This document shows, in pieces, positions 22,123 through 30,962 of a DNA stretch of 49,493 nucleotides. Source of the DNA: an uncultured Oxalobacteraceae bacterium (GTDB taxonomy: Bacteria; Pseudomonadota; Gammaproteobacteria; Burkholderiales; Burkholderiaceae_D). The stretch spans positions 1-49,493 of the forward strand of contig CAIOYD010000032.1 of NCBI GenBank assembly GCA_903862415.1, given 5' to 3'. How positions within the stretch are numbered: position 1 is the first letter of the stretch; every line of letters starts with the position of its first letter. The position numbers were made by a program, and so were the translations under genes. The notes beneath the pieces are model-generated. The model had not been told where the DNA came from and searched no databases. It worked only from the letters and a program-made list of their open reading frames with translations.

Positions 22123-23433
22123 ATGCAAAATATTCAACGATTACTGGCAAAGCCGTCCGTCATGAAAAAAACTACTCTCGAGCAAATCGCACTCCTCCCC
22201 TATATGCTGAAATGGCTGATGCTGGCTGTGCTGGTGGCGATTCTGGCCGGTGGGGCCTCAGCCTTTTTTTTAGCCTCGCTCAATTTCGTCACCAGCTACC
22301 GTGAAAGCCATCCGCAAATTATCTGGCTGTTGCCGGTAGCCGGTTTTGTGGTCGGCTGGATTTATCTGAAAGCCGGCAACAACGTCGAGGCGGGTAACAA
22401 TCTGATTATCGATGAAATTCACGACCCAAAAAATACCATCCCACTGCGCATGGCGCCGTTAGTTTTACTCGGCACGGTCGTATCCCACCTGTTTGGCGCC
22501 TCAGTCGGGCGTGAAGGAACGGCCGTACAAATGGGGGCCACGCTGGCCGATCAGTGCAGCTCATTGTTCCGTCTGCCCAATGAACAGCGCAGTCTGCTGA
22601 TCATGGCCGGGATGAGCGGTGGTTTTGCTGCCGTGTTTGGCACGCCGCTGGCGGGCGCGATTTTTGGACTGGAAGTGCTGGCCATCGGCCGTATGCGCTA
22701 CGATGCCATTTTTCCATGCTTCATTGCCGCCATCGTGGCAGAACAGGTCGGACTGCTGTTGGGAGTGCATCACACCCATTATCTGGTGAGCCTGATTCCG
22801 GAGATCAGCGTCTGGACCCTGTGCGCTACTCTGATTGCCGGTATGCTGTTTGGTCTGATTGGCATGATGTTTGCCAAATCCACTCACCACCTGACCGATT
22901 TCATGAAGAAACACATTGCCTATGCACCGCTCAGGCCGTTGGTGGGCGGTGCGGTGGTTGCCGTTGCCGTCATGGCACTCGGATCGCAACGCTATATCGG
23001 TCTGGGCATTCCGACCATGATCGAATCCTTTGCGCACCCCCTGCCCTGGTATGATTTTCTGGGCAAAATGGCCTTCACCATCAGCTCTCTGGGCAGTGGT
23101 TTCAAAGGTGGGGAAGTCACGCCGTTATTTTATATTGGCGCCACCCTGGGCAACGCCATGGCACCGCTTTTACACCTGCCGTTTCCCATGCTCGCGGCAC
23201 TCGGTTTTGTGGCCGTGTTTGCCGGTGCGGCCAACACACCGATAGCCTCTACCGTGATGGCAATTGAATTATTTGGCCCGAGCATCGGCGTATTTGCCGC
23301 CCTGGCCTGTGTGGTGAGCTATCTGTTTTCCGGGCACACCGGCATCTATCGCAGCCAGCGTATCGGTCGCCACAAGACTTTAGCTGCAACCGCAGAAATC
23401 AGCACCGCTGTGGTTAGTGAAAAAAACCATTAA
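22123..23433 (+). CDS. ClC-family chloride channel or H+/Cl- antiporter
   Basis: The product is a polytopic membrane protein with about 10-12 segments and the ClC selectivity motifs: GASVGREGTAVQMG (with the gating Glu), GMSGGFAAVFGTPLAGAIFGLEVL and GSGFKGGEVTPLFYIGATLG, and a final FAGAANTPIASTVMAIELFG. Whether it is a channel or an H+ exchanger cannot be told. No C-terminal CBS domains are present. The start is uncertain: the ATG at 22123 was taken, with TTG 22111 and ATG 22162 as alternatives, none with a good ribosome-binding site. It is a stand-alone gene convergent with the baeR-like gene. Confidence 0.9.
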   Translation: MQNIQRLLAKPSVMKKTTLEQIALLPYMLKWLMLAVLVAILAGGASAFFLASLNFVTSYRESHPQIIWLLPVAGFVVGWIYLKAGNNVEAGNNLIIDEIHDPKNTIPLRMAPLVLLGTVVSHLFGASVGREGTAVQMGATLADQCSSLFRLPNEQRSLLIMAGMSGGFAAVFGTPLAGAIFGLEVLAIGRMRYDAIFPCFIAAIVAEQVGLLLGVHHTHYLVSLIPEISVWTLCATLIAGMLFGLIGMMFAKSTHHLTDFMKKHIAYAPLRPLVGGAVVAVAVMALGSQRYIGLGIPTMIESFAHPLPWYDFLGKMAFTISSLGSGFKGGEVTPLFYIGATLGNAMAPLLHLPFPMLAALGFVAVFAGAANTPIASTVMAIELFGPSIGVFAALACVVSYLFSGHTGIYRSQRIGRHKTLAATAEISTAVVSEKNH

Positions 23434-23456
23434 ATTGTGTCTTCTGTTGTTGCTTA

Positions 23457-24143
23457 TTAAGGAATTTCAAACCGATAACCTGCGCCATAAACGGAATGTA
23501 AAAATTTTATTTCCGGTTCCCGCTCACTCAATTTGCGACGCACATTTTTGATATGTGAGTCGATGGTACGATCGTTACAATCGCGCTGATCGTCGTGCAG
23601 ACAGTCGAGCAGTTTTTGCCGCGAATAGACATGTTCTGGATGCCTGATCAGTTCAGACAGCAGGCGAAACTCAACTGCCGTGAGTGGCAACGGCTGGCCT
23701 TTGAGTTCAATTTGCATGCTTTGCTCATTTACATGAAATAACGGGGCTTTCTCAGGCAATGATTGCGGATGATGATTGCGCAAGTGTGCCTTGACACGGG
23801 CGACCACTTCACGAGGACTGAACGGTTTGCATACATAGTCATCCGCACCAGATTCAAGTCCCAGCAAACGGTCGATCTCATCAACACGTGCGGTGAGCAT
23901 GATGACAGGGATTGCGCTGAAGTGACGTACTGCTTTGCAAACCTCAATGCCATCCAGACCGGGCAACATCAAGTCTAACAACATCAAATCGAATCCGTGC
24001 TGCCGTACTAATGAAACCGCGTCATTACCATTAGTCGTCCAGGTCGTGCGATAGCCTGCGTCGACCAGATAGTCGTTAATGATGGCGGCGATCTTTGCAT
24101 CATCTTCAACAATCAACACATGCGAGGGACAGGGTTGTTTCAC
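23457..24143 (-). CDS. baeR: BaeR-like response regulator
   Basis: The 228-residue OmpR/PhoB-type regulator has a receiver domain with the acidic pocket VEDDAK, phospho-acceptor Asp57 in LMLLDLMLPGLDG and the Lys in CKPFSPRE, followed by a winged-helix domain ending LSEREPEIKFLHSVYGAGYRF. In E. coli BaeR responds to envelope stress and controls efflux genes; targets here are unknown. The GTG start overlaps the stop of the sensor gene by 4 bases (GTGA, 24140-24143) with AAGGAT upstream, so the pair is translationally coupled. The order is sensor then regulator. Confidence 0.9.
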   Translation of the reverse strand: MKQPCPSHVLIVEDDAKIAAIINDYLVDAGYRTTWTTNGNDAVSLVRQHGFDLMLLDLMLPGLDGIEVCKAVRHFSAIPVIMLTARVDEIDRLLGLESGADDYVCKPFSPREVVARVKAHLRNHHPQSLPEKAPLFHVNEQSMQIELKGQPLPLTAVEFRLLSELIRHPEHVYSRQKLLDCLHDDQRDCNDRTIDSHIKNVRRKLSEREPEIKFLHSVYGAGYRFEIP

Positions 24144-25645
24144 GATTTATATCCTTCATTGGCTGGCAAATGAATCACTATTTTCACGCCGCCCAGTATG
24201 GCCGGCATTGCCTGTATTGTTCCACCGTGAGCCAGAATGAATACTTTACAAATGGCCAGACCCAACCCACTGCCGCCGTTTTGCCGCGTTCTGGCCTGAT
24301 CGGTACGGAACAGACGTTCAAACAGTCGCTCATGCATACCAGCCGGAACACCCGGCGCGCTATCCTCGATGACTAACTCGGCCAGCCCGGCGTAATAACT
24401 CAATGTGACCACAATCCGACCGGGTGCACTGGTATAGCGCACACTGTTTTCAATTAAATTATTCATGACTTGTACCAGGCGATCAGCGTCAGCCAATATC
24501 AGCAATTCAGCCGCTGGTAATTGGATTGCTAATTCCATGTTAGCAGCGCGCACTCTGGGCCCTAAACGCTCTGTTACCTCCCTGACGAGCTGGGTTAAAT
24601 CAAGTTCTGATTTACGATAATGTAAGTCGCCTGAATCTGCCAGTGCCAGTTGATACAGATCATCGATCAGCTTGCCCAGATGCAGAACCTCGGCATGCAG
24701 GGATTTAATGGCCGCTTCGTCCGGCTTGCGGATTCCGTCCTGAAACGCCTCGATTTCGCCGCGCATCACGGTCAGAGGCGTCCTCAGTTCATGCGAAATA
24801 TCGGCCAATACTTTGCGCCGTTGTTGATCATTGGATTCCAACGCTTCGGCCATGCTGTTGATATGGCGTGCAAAGTCGCCCAGTTCATCCTGATTGACAA
24901 TGGCTGCCCTGGCGCGCAAATCGCCACGCGCGATACTCTGGGTCACTTTGCGCAACGCCGCCACCGGACTTAGCAAATGACGCGCCAGCCAGCTTGCCAG
25001 CACCATAGCCACCAGAATCAGGACAAAAGCGAGCCATTCGATGTCGTGTATCTGGTTACGAATAAAGCTGGTCTGATTTGGGTCCGCAATTTTGGTCATC
25101 GGAGACAGAGACAGTGTGCCAACTACCTTGCCATCAATCACAATAGTGGAACTGATTTCCCTGGGTGCACCGGGTTGACCAATAATCCCCTCGCCGGAGG
25201 CATCCACCAGAGATAGTCGCGGACCGAGAATCAACCAGTGCTGCATGCTGGGTTGCGGTGCTGGGCCACGACGCTCCAACCGTGGTTCCGGCCTTGGCGG
25301 CCGATCGTTGAATTCGTTATCCTGCGGTGGACCTGGACGCTCGGATTGCCTTCTGTCTGGCGATGGCGGAACAGCAAAATCGGCCAAATCATCTACACCA
25401 TGACTGTCAGCGAGTTCATTGAGGGCGCGAGGGTTACGGCGCAAGATATCGAAACTGCCGTGCCTGCGATGGTAATTAGCCAGTATGACACTCAGTTCAT
25501 CGAGCTGCTGCGACTGGACTTCCGTGAGGTACTCCATAAAGCCGCGTTGCAGATTTTGTGTGGTTATCCATGCCATGGTGAGCACGCACATCATGACACT
25601 GCCAATGACCGAAAATGCAATTTTTTTCGTGACGTTTAATTTCAT
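24140..25645 (-). CDS. baeS: BaeS-like sensor histidine kinase
   Basis: The 501-residue protein has an N-terminal membrane segment (about 8-28), a periplasmic part, a second segment (203-221), a HAMP region, the HisKA site ISHELRTPLTVM with His285, and an ATPase domain ending with RTRQNGGSGLGLAI. The HisKA sequence MRGEIEAFQDGIRKP closely resembles BaeS. An unusual Pro/Arg-rich, low-complexity stretch (93-133) sits in the periplasmic part and may be an insertion or a flexible ligand-binding arm. It lies downstream of the cytochrome c peroxidase gene, separated by a palindromic element. Signal unknown; envelope stress is inferred from the family. Confidence 0.9.
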   Translation of the reverse strand: MKLNVTKKIAFSVIGSVMMCVLTMAWITTQNLQRGFMEYLTEVQSQQLDELSVILANYHRRHGSFDILRRNPRALNELADSHGVDDLADFAVPPSPDRRQSERPGPPQDNEFNDRPPRPEPRLERRGPAPQPSMQHWLILGPRLSLVDASGEGIIGQPGAPREISSTIVIDGKVVGTLSLSPMTKIADPNQTSFIRNQIHDIEWLAFVLILVAMVLASWLARHLLSPVAALRKVTQSIARGDLRARAAIVNQDELGDFARHINSMAEALESNDQQRRKVLADISHELRTPLTVMRGEIEAFQDGIRKPDEAAIKSLHAEVLHLGKLIDDLYQLALADSGDLHYRKSELDLTQLVREVTERLGPRVRAANMELAIQLPAAELLILADADRLVQVMNNLIENSVRYTSAPGRIVVTLSYYAGLAELVIEDSAPGVPAGMHERLFERLFRTDQARTRQNGGSGLGLAICKVFILAHGGTIQAMPAILGGVKIVIHLPANEGYKS

Positions 25646-25698
25646 TGTAGTGGCGTGAGGGTGGAGTGATGAAATTCAATGTAGCAGAAATTTCCGTC

Positions 25699-25792
25699 AG
25701 CAGGTAGGGTGTCATGCCACAGCCGTAATACATCATTAGCCGTGAATCCACCACCATGGTGTATTACGCTGCGCTAATACCCCCTACCTGCT
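25699..25792. repeat. 94-bp palindromic repeat element (MITE/REP-like)
   Basis: Outer arms AGCAGGTAGGG (25699-25709) and CCCTACCTGCT (25782-25792) are exact reverse complements. Inner arms GTAATACATCA (25725-25735) and TGGTGTATTAC (25757-25767) pair with one mismatch, so the whole unit can fold into a long cruciform or hairpin. Read on the minus strand it contains GGTAGGGGGTATTAGCGCAG followed by CGTAATACACC, a layout like the widespread GTAGGGTG-type small palindromic repeats of proteobacteria. It lies 8 bases after the peroxidase stop codon and may also act as a terminator. The element type is inferred from structure, as no second copy is in the window. Confidence 0.7.
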
Positions 25793-25800
25793 ATCGATCA

Positions 25801-27129
25801 TTATTTACCGGAAAAGGGATTAAGAATGACTGTCGCCTTGCCGTTGACCGGTGCTGGTGGCGGCGGTGGTGCTGCTTTTGGTGAGGTACCGTTTGCCACA
25901 GTAAAGCCATCACTTAAAGTGCCCAGGAATGCCAGCAAATCACTGGATTGTGCCGCATTCAATAGCGGCCCTGCCGACGGTGGACGATTGAATGGTGCTC
26001 TGTCATGGATGATATTGGGCAGATAAGCCAGCGGCAAATCATTCGGAATTCCGGTGGAGCCATACCAACGAGTGGGATTGCTATTGCGTGTCGAATAGAA
26101 ATCGATCACTGTCGACAAGTCGCTGAAAACGCCGTTGTGCATAAAGTTATGGCGTAAGGCGACATTGCGCAGCGAAACGGTTCTGAAGGTGCCACAGAAT
26201 TGCTGGGCATTGGCTGTGGCTGGAGCATTGGAGGGCAGTGCAGGAATTTGCCGCTTGGGCCCGCACAGTCCCAAATCATAAAAGCTCGGGTTGGCATTGG
26301 CAGGAATGGCCGGATTACGCGGAATACCAAGAGCATGATAAGAAAAGTCTGCAAACAGATTGTCAGTCGCATTCTTTGACTTTGGATTCATGGTATGGCA
26401 GGAGGCGCAATTCCCTGCGGCCGGATCCATAAACAAAGCCATCCCACGCGCCTCATTGGCCGCGAGTTGTACTTTCCCCTGAACAAACTGATCATACTTG
26501 GAAGAAAACTGTTGCAGTTGCTGTGTCGCTTCAAAGGCAGCAATAGCGACGCCGATATCCTGAAATGCCTGGCTGGGATTACTGAAAATACCCGCCCCGA
26601 ACTGGAGCTTGAATTGATTGGCATATCCTGCCGAAGCAATTTTTTGCACCACCGCTGCCTGACTGGCATTATTCATCTCCTGAGCCGCAAGCAACGGAGC
26701 CAATGCCTGCTGTGCCAGGGTATCAACCCGGCCATCGCGGAACAGGCCACCTGCGGCATGCAGAGCCCCATTCGCATACGTCATATGGAAAGCGGGAATA
26801 AATGCGCCATAGGCATTCGACATGGCATTGCGCAGCCCCAAAACACCAGCCACACTGCCCTGTGAAACCCCCGTTGCCGAACCATGGTTGTCAGCAAAGC
26901 CAGTCGCGGGATTGTGACAGCTCGCACAGGCGGTGCCTGCAGGTTTTGACAGGTTTTTATCAAAAAAGAGTTGCTGCCCCAGTGATTGCAGACTGCTTGC
27001 TGCGCTGACTGGGGGCGGCACCGGGGTTGGCGTGGCGGCCAGTGCCCGGCCGGCGATGAGTGAAACAGCAATAAAAGTGATCAGGCTACTGATCAGACGT
27101 GGATATAACCGATACGATGAAAATTTCAT
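25801..27129 (-). CDS. Di-haem cytochrome c peroxidase (CcpA/MauG family)
   Basis: These periplasmic enzymes reduce hydrogen peroxide to water using two covalently bound haems; MauG relatives oxidise protein side chains instead. The 442-residue product has a signal peptide ending near ALAA at 32, a Pro/Thr-rich linker, then GQQLFFDKNLS with haem site one CASCH (68-72), and haem site two CASCH at about 241. The family element FRTVSLRNVALRHNFMHNGVF is present. It follows a small exported protein gene by 120 bases and precedes the palindromic element and the BaeSR-like genes, all on the minus strand. Peroxidase function is likely but MauG-like chemistry cannot be excluded. Confidence 0.9.
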   Translation of the reverse strand: MKFSSYRLYPRLISSLITFIAVSLIAGRALAATPTPVPPPVSAASSLQSLGQQLFFDKNLSKPAGTACASCHNPATGFADNHGSATGVSQGSVAGVLGLRNAMSNAYGAFIPAFHMTYANGALHAAGGLFRDGRVDTLAQQALAPLLAAQEMNNASQAAVVQKIASAGYANQFKLQFGAGIFSNPSQAFQDIGVAIAAFEATQQLQQFSSKYDQFVQGKVQLAANEARGMALFMDPAAGNCASCHTMNPKSKNATDNLFADFSYHALGIPRNPAIPANANPSFYDLGLCGPKRQIPALPSNAPATANAQQFCGTFRTVSLRNVALRHNFMHNGVFSDLSTVIDFYSTRNSNPTRWYGSTGIPNDLPLAYLPNIIHDRAPFNRPPSAGPLLNAAQSSDLLAFLGTLSDGFTVANGTSPKAAPPPPPAPVNGKATVILNPFSGK

Positions 27130-27249
27130 ATGACCCCCTTTGTGATTTCAACAAAAGGCAACGCATCCGACAGACGATGTCGCCACCCATTGAGTACAGC
27201 TTAAAATCATAATGTGGAGGAAATATGGAGAAAACAGGAACAAACAAAA

Positions 27250-27558
27250 TTAGTTGTTCGGATTTTTTCCTGAGCCTTGCTGATCGTGCGGAGGATGCTC
27301 TGGACGTGCAAACAAACCTTTGGATGAAGTGGTACAGGTGGCAGCCATTTTATCGCCGTGCGGCGTCGTAATCTGTATGACATCACCGACCTGCTTACCT
27401 TTGCAATCCTGATAGGCCTGTGGCGGCGGTTCGCGATGCTGTGGTCCGGACGCGTTGGAAGTACCGGCCCCCTGCTCAGCTGCAGACCCGATAAGGGCAA
27501 ATGTCATTGCATAGATAACTGAGGCAATCCGGACGGTTTTATTGAGTTTGGTATTCAT
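27250..27558 (-). CDS. Small exported protein, PPP-x-AY-x2-C family
   Basis: The 102-residue product starts with a signal peptide (MNTKLNKTVRIAS then a hydrophobic run, cleavage near SAAE at 27). The mature part is Pro- and Gln-rich, with REPPPQAYQDCKGKQVGDVI and TTPHGDKMAATC; the two cysteines could form a disulphide. I have seen similar small periplasmic proteins of unknown function in proteobacteria, with the same PPP/AY/C/GK pattern, but cannot name a role. It lies 120 bases upstream of the cytochrome c peroxidase gene and may be co-transcribed with it, linking it to the BaeSR-like system downstream. Confidence 0.75.
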   Translation of the reverse strand: MNTKLNKTVRIASVIYAMTFALIGSAAEQGAGTSNASGPQHREPPPQAYQDCKGKQVGDVIQITTPHGDKMAATCTTSSKGLFARPEHPPHDQQGSGKNPNN

Positions 27559-27683
27559 GCTGACTCCTGTAAAAGTTTAACGACGATAAAAACAGTCTCA
27601 TGATCAAACTGTCGTTCGTAAATCAGACTGTAGGGTAACAATGTGGAGCAATTATGAAGGAGCGATCGAGCAGCTCACATCAA

Positions 27684-28136
27684 CTATACCGCTTCCCCCC
27701 AGCGCTTAAGCGCATCGACATCGGTGCTTCTGGCATCCACCCAGCGTGCGCCCTGCACTCCGAGTTCTTTCTTCCAGAACGGCGCATCGGTCTTTAAATA
27801 ATCCATGATGAATTCACAGGCAGCAAAGGCGTTGCGGCGGTGTTGGCTGCTGACAGCCACCAGCACAATCTGCGCACCCAGTGGCAGAACGCCGACACGG
27901 TGAATGATGACCGCATCGAGAATTTCCCAGCGTTGCGCTGCCTGCTGCGCAATCGCCTGCAGGGATTTTTCTGTCATGCCGGGATAATGTTCGAGCTCAA
28001 GTCCGGTGATGTCAAAGGGACTGGCACCTGATCGTACCAGTCCGACGAAACTGACCATCGCTCCCACACCAGATGACTGCATGGCAGCCAGTTCGGTGCT
28101 GACATCAAAGTCGTCGGTTTGAATCGCAATTTTCAT
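27684..28136 (-). CDS. moaE: Molybdopterin synthase large subunit MoaE
   Basis: MoaE, with two MoaD subunits, inserts sulphur into precursor Z to form molybdopterin. The 150-residue product starts KIAIQTDDFDVSTELAAM, has MVSFVGLVRSG and LELEHYPGMTEKSL, DAVIIHRVGVLPLG, and the substrate-binding DAPFWKKE lysines. The ATG at 28136 is used; an earlier start in the same frame (28226) overlaps moaD and adds non-family residues. It follows moaD by 7 bases, so moeA-moaD-moaE form a tight operon. Confidence 0.95.
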   Translation of the reverse strand: MKIAIQTDDFDVSTELAAMQSSGVGAMVSFVGLVRSGASPFDITGLELEHYPGMTEKSLQAIAQQAAQRWEILDAVIIHRVGVLPLGAQIVLVAVSSQHRRNAFAACEFIMDYLKTDAPFWKKELGVQGARWVDARSTDVDALKRWGEAV

Positions 28137-28143
28137 TTGATTT

Positions 28144-28404
28144 TCAGCCGCCGGTAACAGGTGGAAAAAAAGCCACTTCAACACCCTCGGACAGCACGGC
28201 AGCGTCATCACACATCGCCTGATCACAGGCCGTGCGCAAACTCTGGTTCAAGGCCTGTGCCCAGATGCCGCCTCGGGCAAGCAGCCACGCTCTGAGCTGG
28301 CCGACAGTCTGTACTTCGGCTGGCACAGTCACGGTTTCTGTACTGCAGCCCAGTTGTTCTCGCACACTGGCAAAAAAACGCAATTCAATTGTCATGGCAG
28401 GCAT
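28144..28404 (-). CDS. moaD: Molybdopterin synthase sulphur carrier MoaD
   Basis: MoaD is a ubiquitin-like sulphur carrier activated by MoeB at its C-terminal Gly-Gly. The 86-residue product ends PPVTGG, as required, and has the beta-grasp start TIELRFFASVREQLGC. Its ATG at 28404 overlaps the moeA stop by one base (TAATG), which points to translational coupling; an ATG three codons further in (28395) is an alternative. It lies between moeA and moaE. Confidence 0.93.
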   Translation of the reverse strand: MPAMTIELRFFASVREQLGCSTETVTVPAEVQTVGQLRAWLLARGGIWAQALNQSLRTACDQAMCDDAAVLSEGVEVAFFPPVTGG

Positions 28405-29633
28405 TACAGTATTTCCGCAAAAGGGATGAACTTCACCAGATCACCCGGTTGTATGGTTTGTCCGGGGGCGATATCAACTAAGCCATCTCCCCAGACCGTG
28501 GAACTTAACACCGCCGAGCCCTGATTGGGAAACAAATCCAGTCCACCCTGCTCATTGAGTCTGACACGCACAAATTCATTGCGCCTGTCTGCTTTGGCCC
28601 AGACAAAATCAGCCCGCAGCGCATACGAATGCGGAGTAACCCGTTGTACTCCCTGCAGGCGCAATAAAAATGGCCGGGCGAATAACAAAAAGGTAATAAA
28701 ACTCGAAACCGGATTGCCGGGCAAGCCTAAAAAGAAGCTGCTCCCGATTTTCCCGAAGGCCAGCGGCTTGCCTGGCTTGACGGCGATCTGCCAGGCCAGC
28801 AACTGCCCTTCTGCCTGTACTGCCGGTCTGACATGATCTTCTTCACCGACCGAAACACCGCCAGAGGTAATGATGACATCGTTGGACAGGGCTGCGAGTC
28901 GCAGGGTTTCACGGGTGGCGGTCAGATTGTCAGGAACAATGCCGTAATCGCTGATCTGACAACCGAGATTTTCCAGTAAGGCTGTCAATAAAAACCGGTT
29001 GGAATTATAAACCCCGCCATCAGGCAGAGCCTCACCGGGCATGGTCAACTCATCTCCTGTAAAGAACAGCCCTACTTTCAATAAGCGCTTGACAGGCAAG
29101 GTAGCCAATCCTACTGAAGCAGCCAGACCTATATCCTGGGCACGCAAACGTTGACCGGCGCTGAGTATGTGTTGTCCCTGGCCGATATCTTCACCAATGT
29201 GTCTGACCCACTCGCCCGGTTTGGGTGTGTGCAGTATCCGGACTGTGGTGCCCTGTGGCGTCATGTTCTCTTCGCATTGCTCCTGCATGACTACCGCATC
29301 AGCACCTGCTGGCAACAGCGCTCCGGTAAAAATGCGCGCTGCCGTACCTGGTTGTAAAGGCTGACCTGGCTTGCCTGCAGGTATGCGCTGACTCACTGGC
29401 AGCGGATGCACACCAACATCGGCACAGCGAACCGCATAACCATCCATCTGAGAATTTTCAGCGGCCGGTACATTCATGCCGGACAGGACATCGGCAGCCA
29501 ATATCCGCCGGTTTGACAGCAACGTCGGCAATTCGACCGCCTCAGACAAAGGTGCGGCACTGGCCGCAGCCAGCAAGGTGTCGAGGGCTTCGGCCACGGA
29601 TAATAACGGCGGGTGGATTTTCATAGATGACAT
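28404..29633 (-). CDS. moeA: Molybdopterin molybdenumtransferase MoeA
   Basis: MoeA inserts molybdate into adenylylated molybdopterin. The product has the family landmarks: ENSQMDGYAVR, ADAVVMQEQCEE, GVYNSNRFLLTALLENLGC, VIITSGGVSVGEEDHV and FFLGLPGNPVSSFITF. I start it at ATG 29633; TTG 29639 and ATG 29624 are alternatives and none has a clear ribosome-binding site. It is first of the moeA-moaD-moaE set and lies 30 bases after the FAD oxidase gene. It should serve the molybdopterin enzyme encoded at 40.7-42.9 kb. Confidence 0.95.
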   Translation of the reverse strand: MSSMKIHPPLLSVAEALDTLLAAASAAPLSEAVELPTLLSNRRILAADVLSGMNVPAAENSQMDGYAVRCADVGVHPLPVSQRIPAGKPGQPLQPGTAARIFTGALLPAGADAVVMQEQCEENMTPQGTTVRILHTPKPGEWVRHIGEDIGQGQHILSAGQRLRAQDIGLAASVGLATLPVKRLLKVGLFFTGDELTMPGEALPDGGVYNSNRFLLTALLENLGCQISDYGIVPDNLTATRETLRLAALSNDVIITSGGVSVGEEDHVRPAVQAEGQLLAWQIAVKPGKPLAFGKIGSSFFLGLPGNPVSSFITFLLFARPFLLRLQGVQRVTPHSYALRADFVWAKADRRNEFVRVRLNEQGGLDLFPNQGSAVLSSTVWGDGLVDIAPGQTIQPGDLVKFIPFAEIL

Positions 29634-29669
29634 CGGCAAGTTGGCTCAAAGCGTATAGTAACGCAGAAC

Positions 29670-30953
29670 TTAAATCACATCCCGCAGGCGGAACCAGAAT
29701 TTACCGGCAGCTTCGAACCAGGGAGCGAGCAGGCGCCCACCGGGAAAATCGGCATGCGACAAACGCCTGAAAATGGCCAGGTGATCACTACTACCCAATA
29801 TGGCGTCGGCCACCACCCGACCGGAAACACAAGTGGGCAGTACACCGTGACCGGAATACCCCTGCATCCAGTAGACATTCGCGCGACAACCGATTTCCGG
29901 TGTGCGCCGCATGCTGATGTCGATATGCCCACCCCAGCCGTATTCTATTCCGACGCCGCGCAACGACGGAAACACGCGCTCCAGATTGGGGCGCATGGCA
30001 CTGGCAAAATCGGCCGGCATTCCACCAAGGTAAGTGCAGCCGCCGCCAAACAACAAACGGTTATCGGCCGTCAGGCGGAAATAGTCGAGCACAAACTGAT
30101 TGTCGGTGACACAGGCATTACACGGAATAAGTGCCCGGGCCTGCGCCGCCGACAATGGTTCTGTGGCCACCATAAAGGTCCCGACCGGTAATATTTTACG
30201 ATTCAGTGCGGGATCAAGCTCATCAATATAGGAGTTACATGCCAGCACCAGCACATCACAGTTTATCTGCCCATGTTCCGTAATGACGCGAACCTGCTCG
30301 CCGACTTCCTGATATGACAGCGCACGCGTTTGCTCAAGAATTTTCCCGCCGGCCTTTTCAATCGCCGCAGCCAGACCCAAGGCCAGTTTAAGCGGATTAA
30401 TGTGCGCGCCTTCCGGATCAAACAAAGCGGCCTGATAGCGTTCCGATCCGACCCAGTCTGACAGCTCGGGTTTATCGATGAATTGCAAACGATCGTAACC
30501 CCATTTGACAGCGGCATGTTGTTGCCACTCGCGCAAACCGGCAACCCGTTTTGTTTGCACCGAAGTCCACAAATGACCTGGGCGATAATCACAATCAAAA
30601 CCATGGCTCAGCGGTAAATCTTTCAATTCAGCCGCAGCCCAGCGCATTAAATCCCACAGCACTTTGGCATCTGTCTGGCCTAGCGCCTGTTCAAGCGGGT
30701 CCATATCACACGACCAGCCTAAAATCGCCATGCCACCATTGCGCCCGGAAGCCGCCCAACCAACCCGACTGGATTCAATGATCGTTACCTGTCGGCCAGC
30801 AAGAGCGAGTCGCAGAGCGGTATGCAAGCCGGAAAAACCGCCACCGATGATGATTACTTCGGTCTGCAGATTACCGGCCTGTGCGGCACGGTATGGCGCC
30901 TTGCAGGTGTTGGCGTAATAACTGGAAACATGCTCAGGACTACTTAAAAACAT
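29670..30953 (-). CDS. FAD-dependent amine/amino-acid oxidase (DAO family, PuuB-like)
   Basis: The 427-residue product is a DAO-fold flavoprotein with the dinucleotide motif VIIIGGGFSGLHTALRLA and ESSRVGWAASGRNGG near the N terminus, and the C-terminal ERVFPSLRGVGIEYGWGGHI and VYWMQGYSGHG. The overall pattern, including the ASSYYA-like SSYYANTCKAPY start, fits gamma-glutamylputrescine oxidase and related oxidases, so the substrate is probably an amine or N-substituted amino acid. No signal peptide. It starts 9 bases after an MFS transporter gene, which may bring in the substrate, and is 30 bases ahead of moeA. Exact substrate unknown. Confidence 0.85.
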   Translation of the reverse strand: MFLSSPEHVSSYYANTCKAPYRAAQAGNLQTEVIIIGGGFSGLHTALRLALAGRQVTIIESSRVGWAASGRNGGMAILGWSCDMDPLEQALGQTDAKVLWDLMRWAAAELKDLPLSHGFDCDYRPGHLWTSVQTKRVAGLREWQQHAAVKWGYDRLQFIDKPELSDWVGSERYQAALFDPEGAHINPLKLALGLAAAIEKAGGKILEQTRALSYQEVGEQVRVITEHGQINCDVLVLACNSYIDELDPALNRKILPVGTFMVATEPLSAAQARALIPCNACVTDNQFVLDYFRLTADNRLLFGGGCTYLGGMPADFASAMRPNLERVFPSLRGVGIEYGWGGHIDISMRRTPEIGCRANVYWMQGYSGHGVLPTCVSGRVVADAILGSSDHLAIFRRLSHADFPGGRLLAPWFEAAGKFWFRLRDVI

Positions 30954-30962
30954 GATTATTTC

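Noticed and set aside
28137-28226. Longer moaE start overlapping moaD
   Set aside because: The added residues are shifted moaD coding sequence and do not match MoaE.
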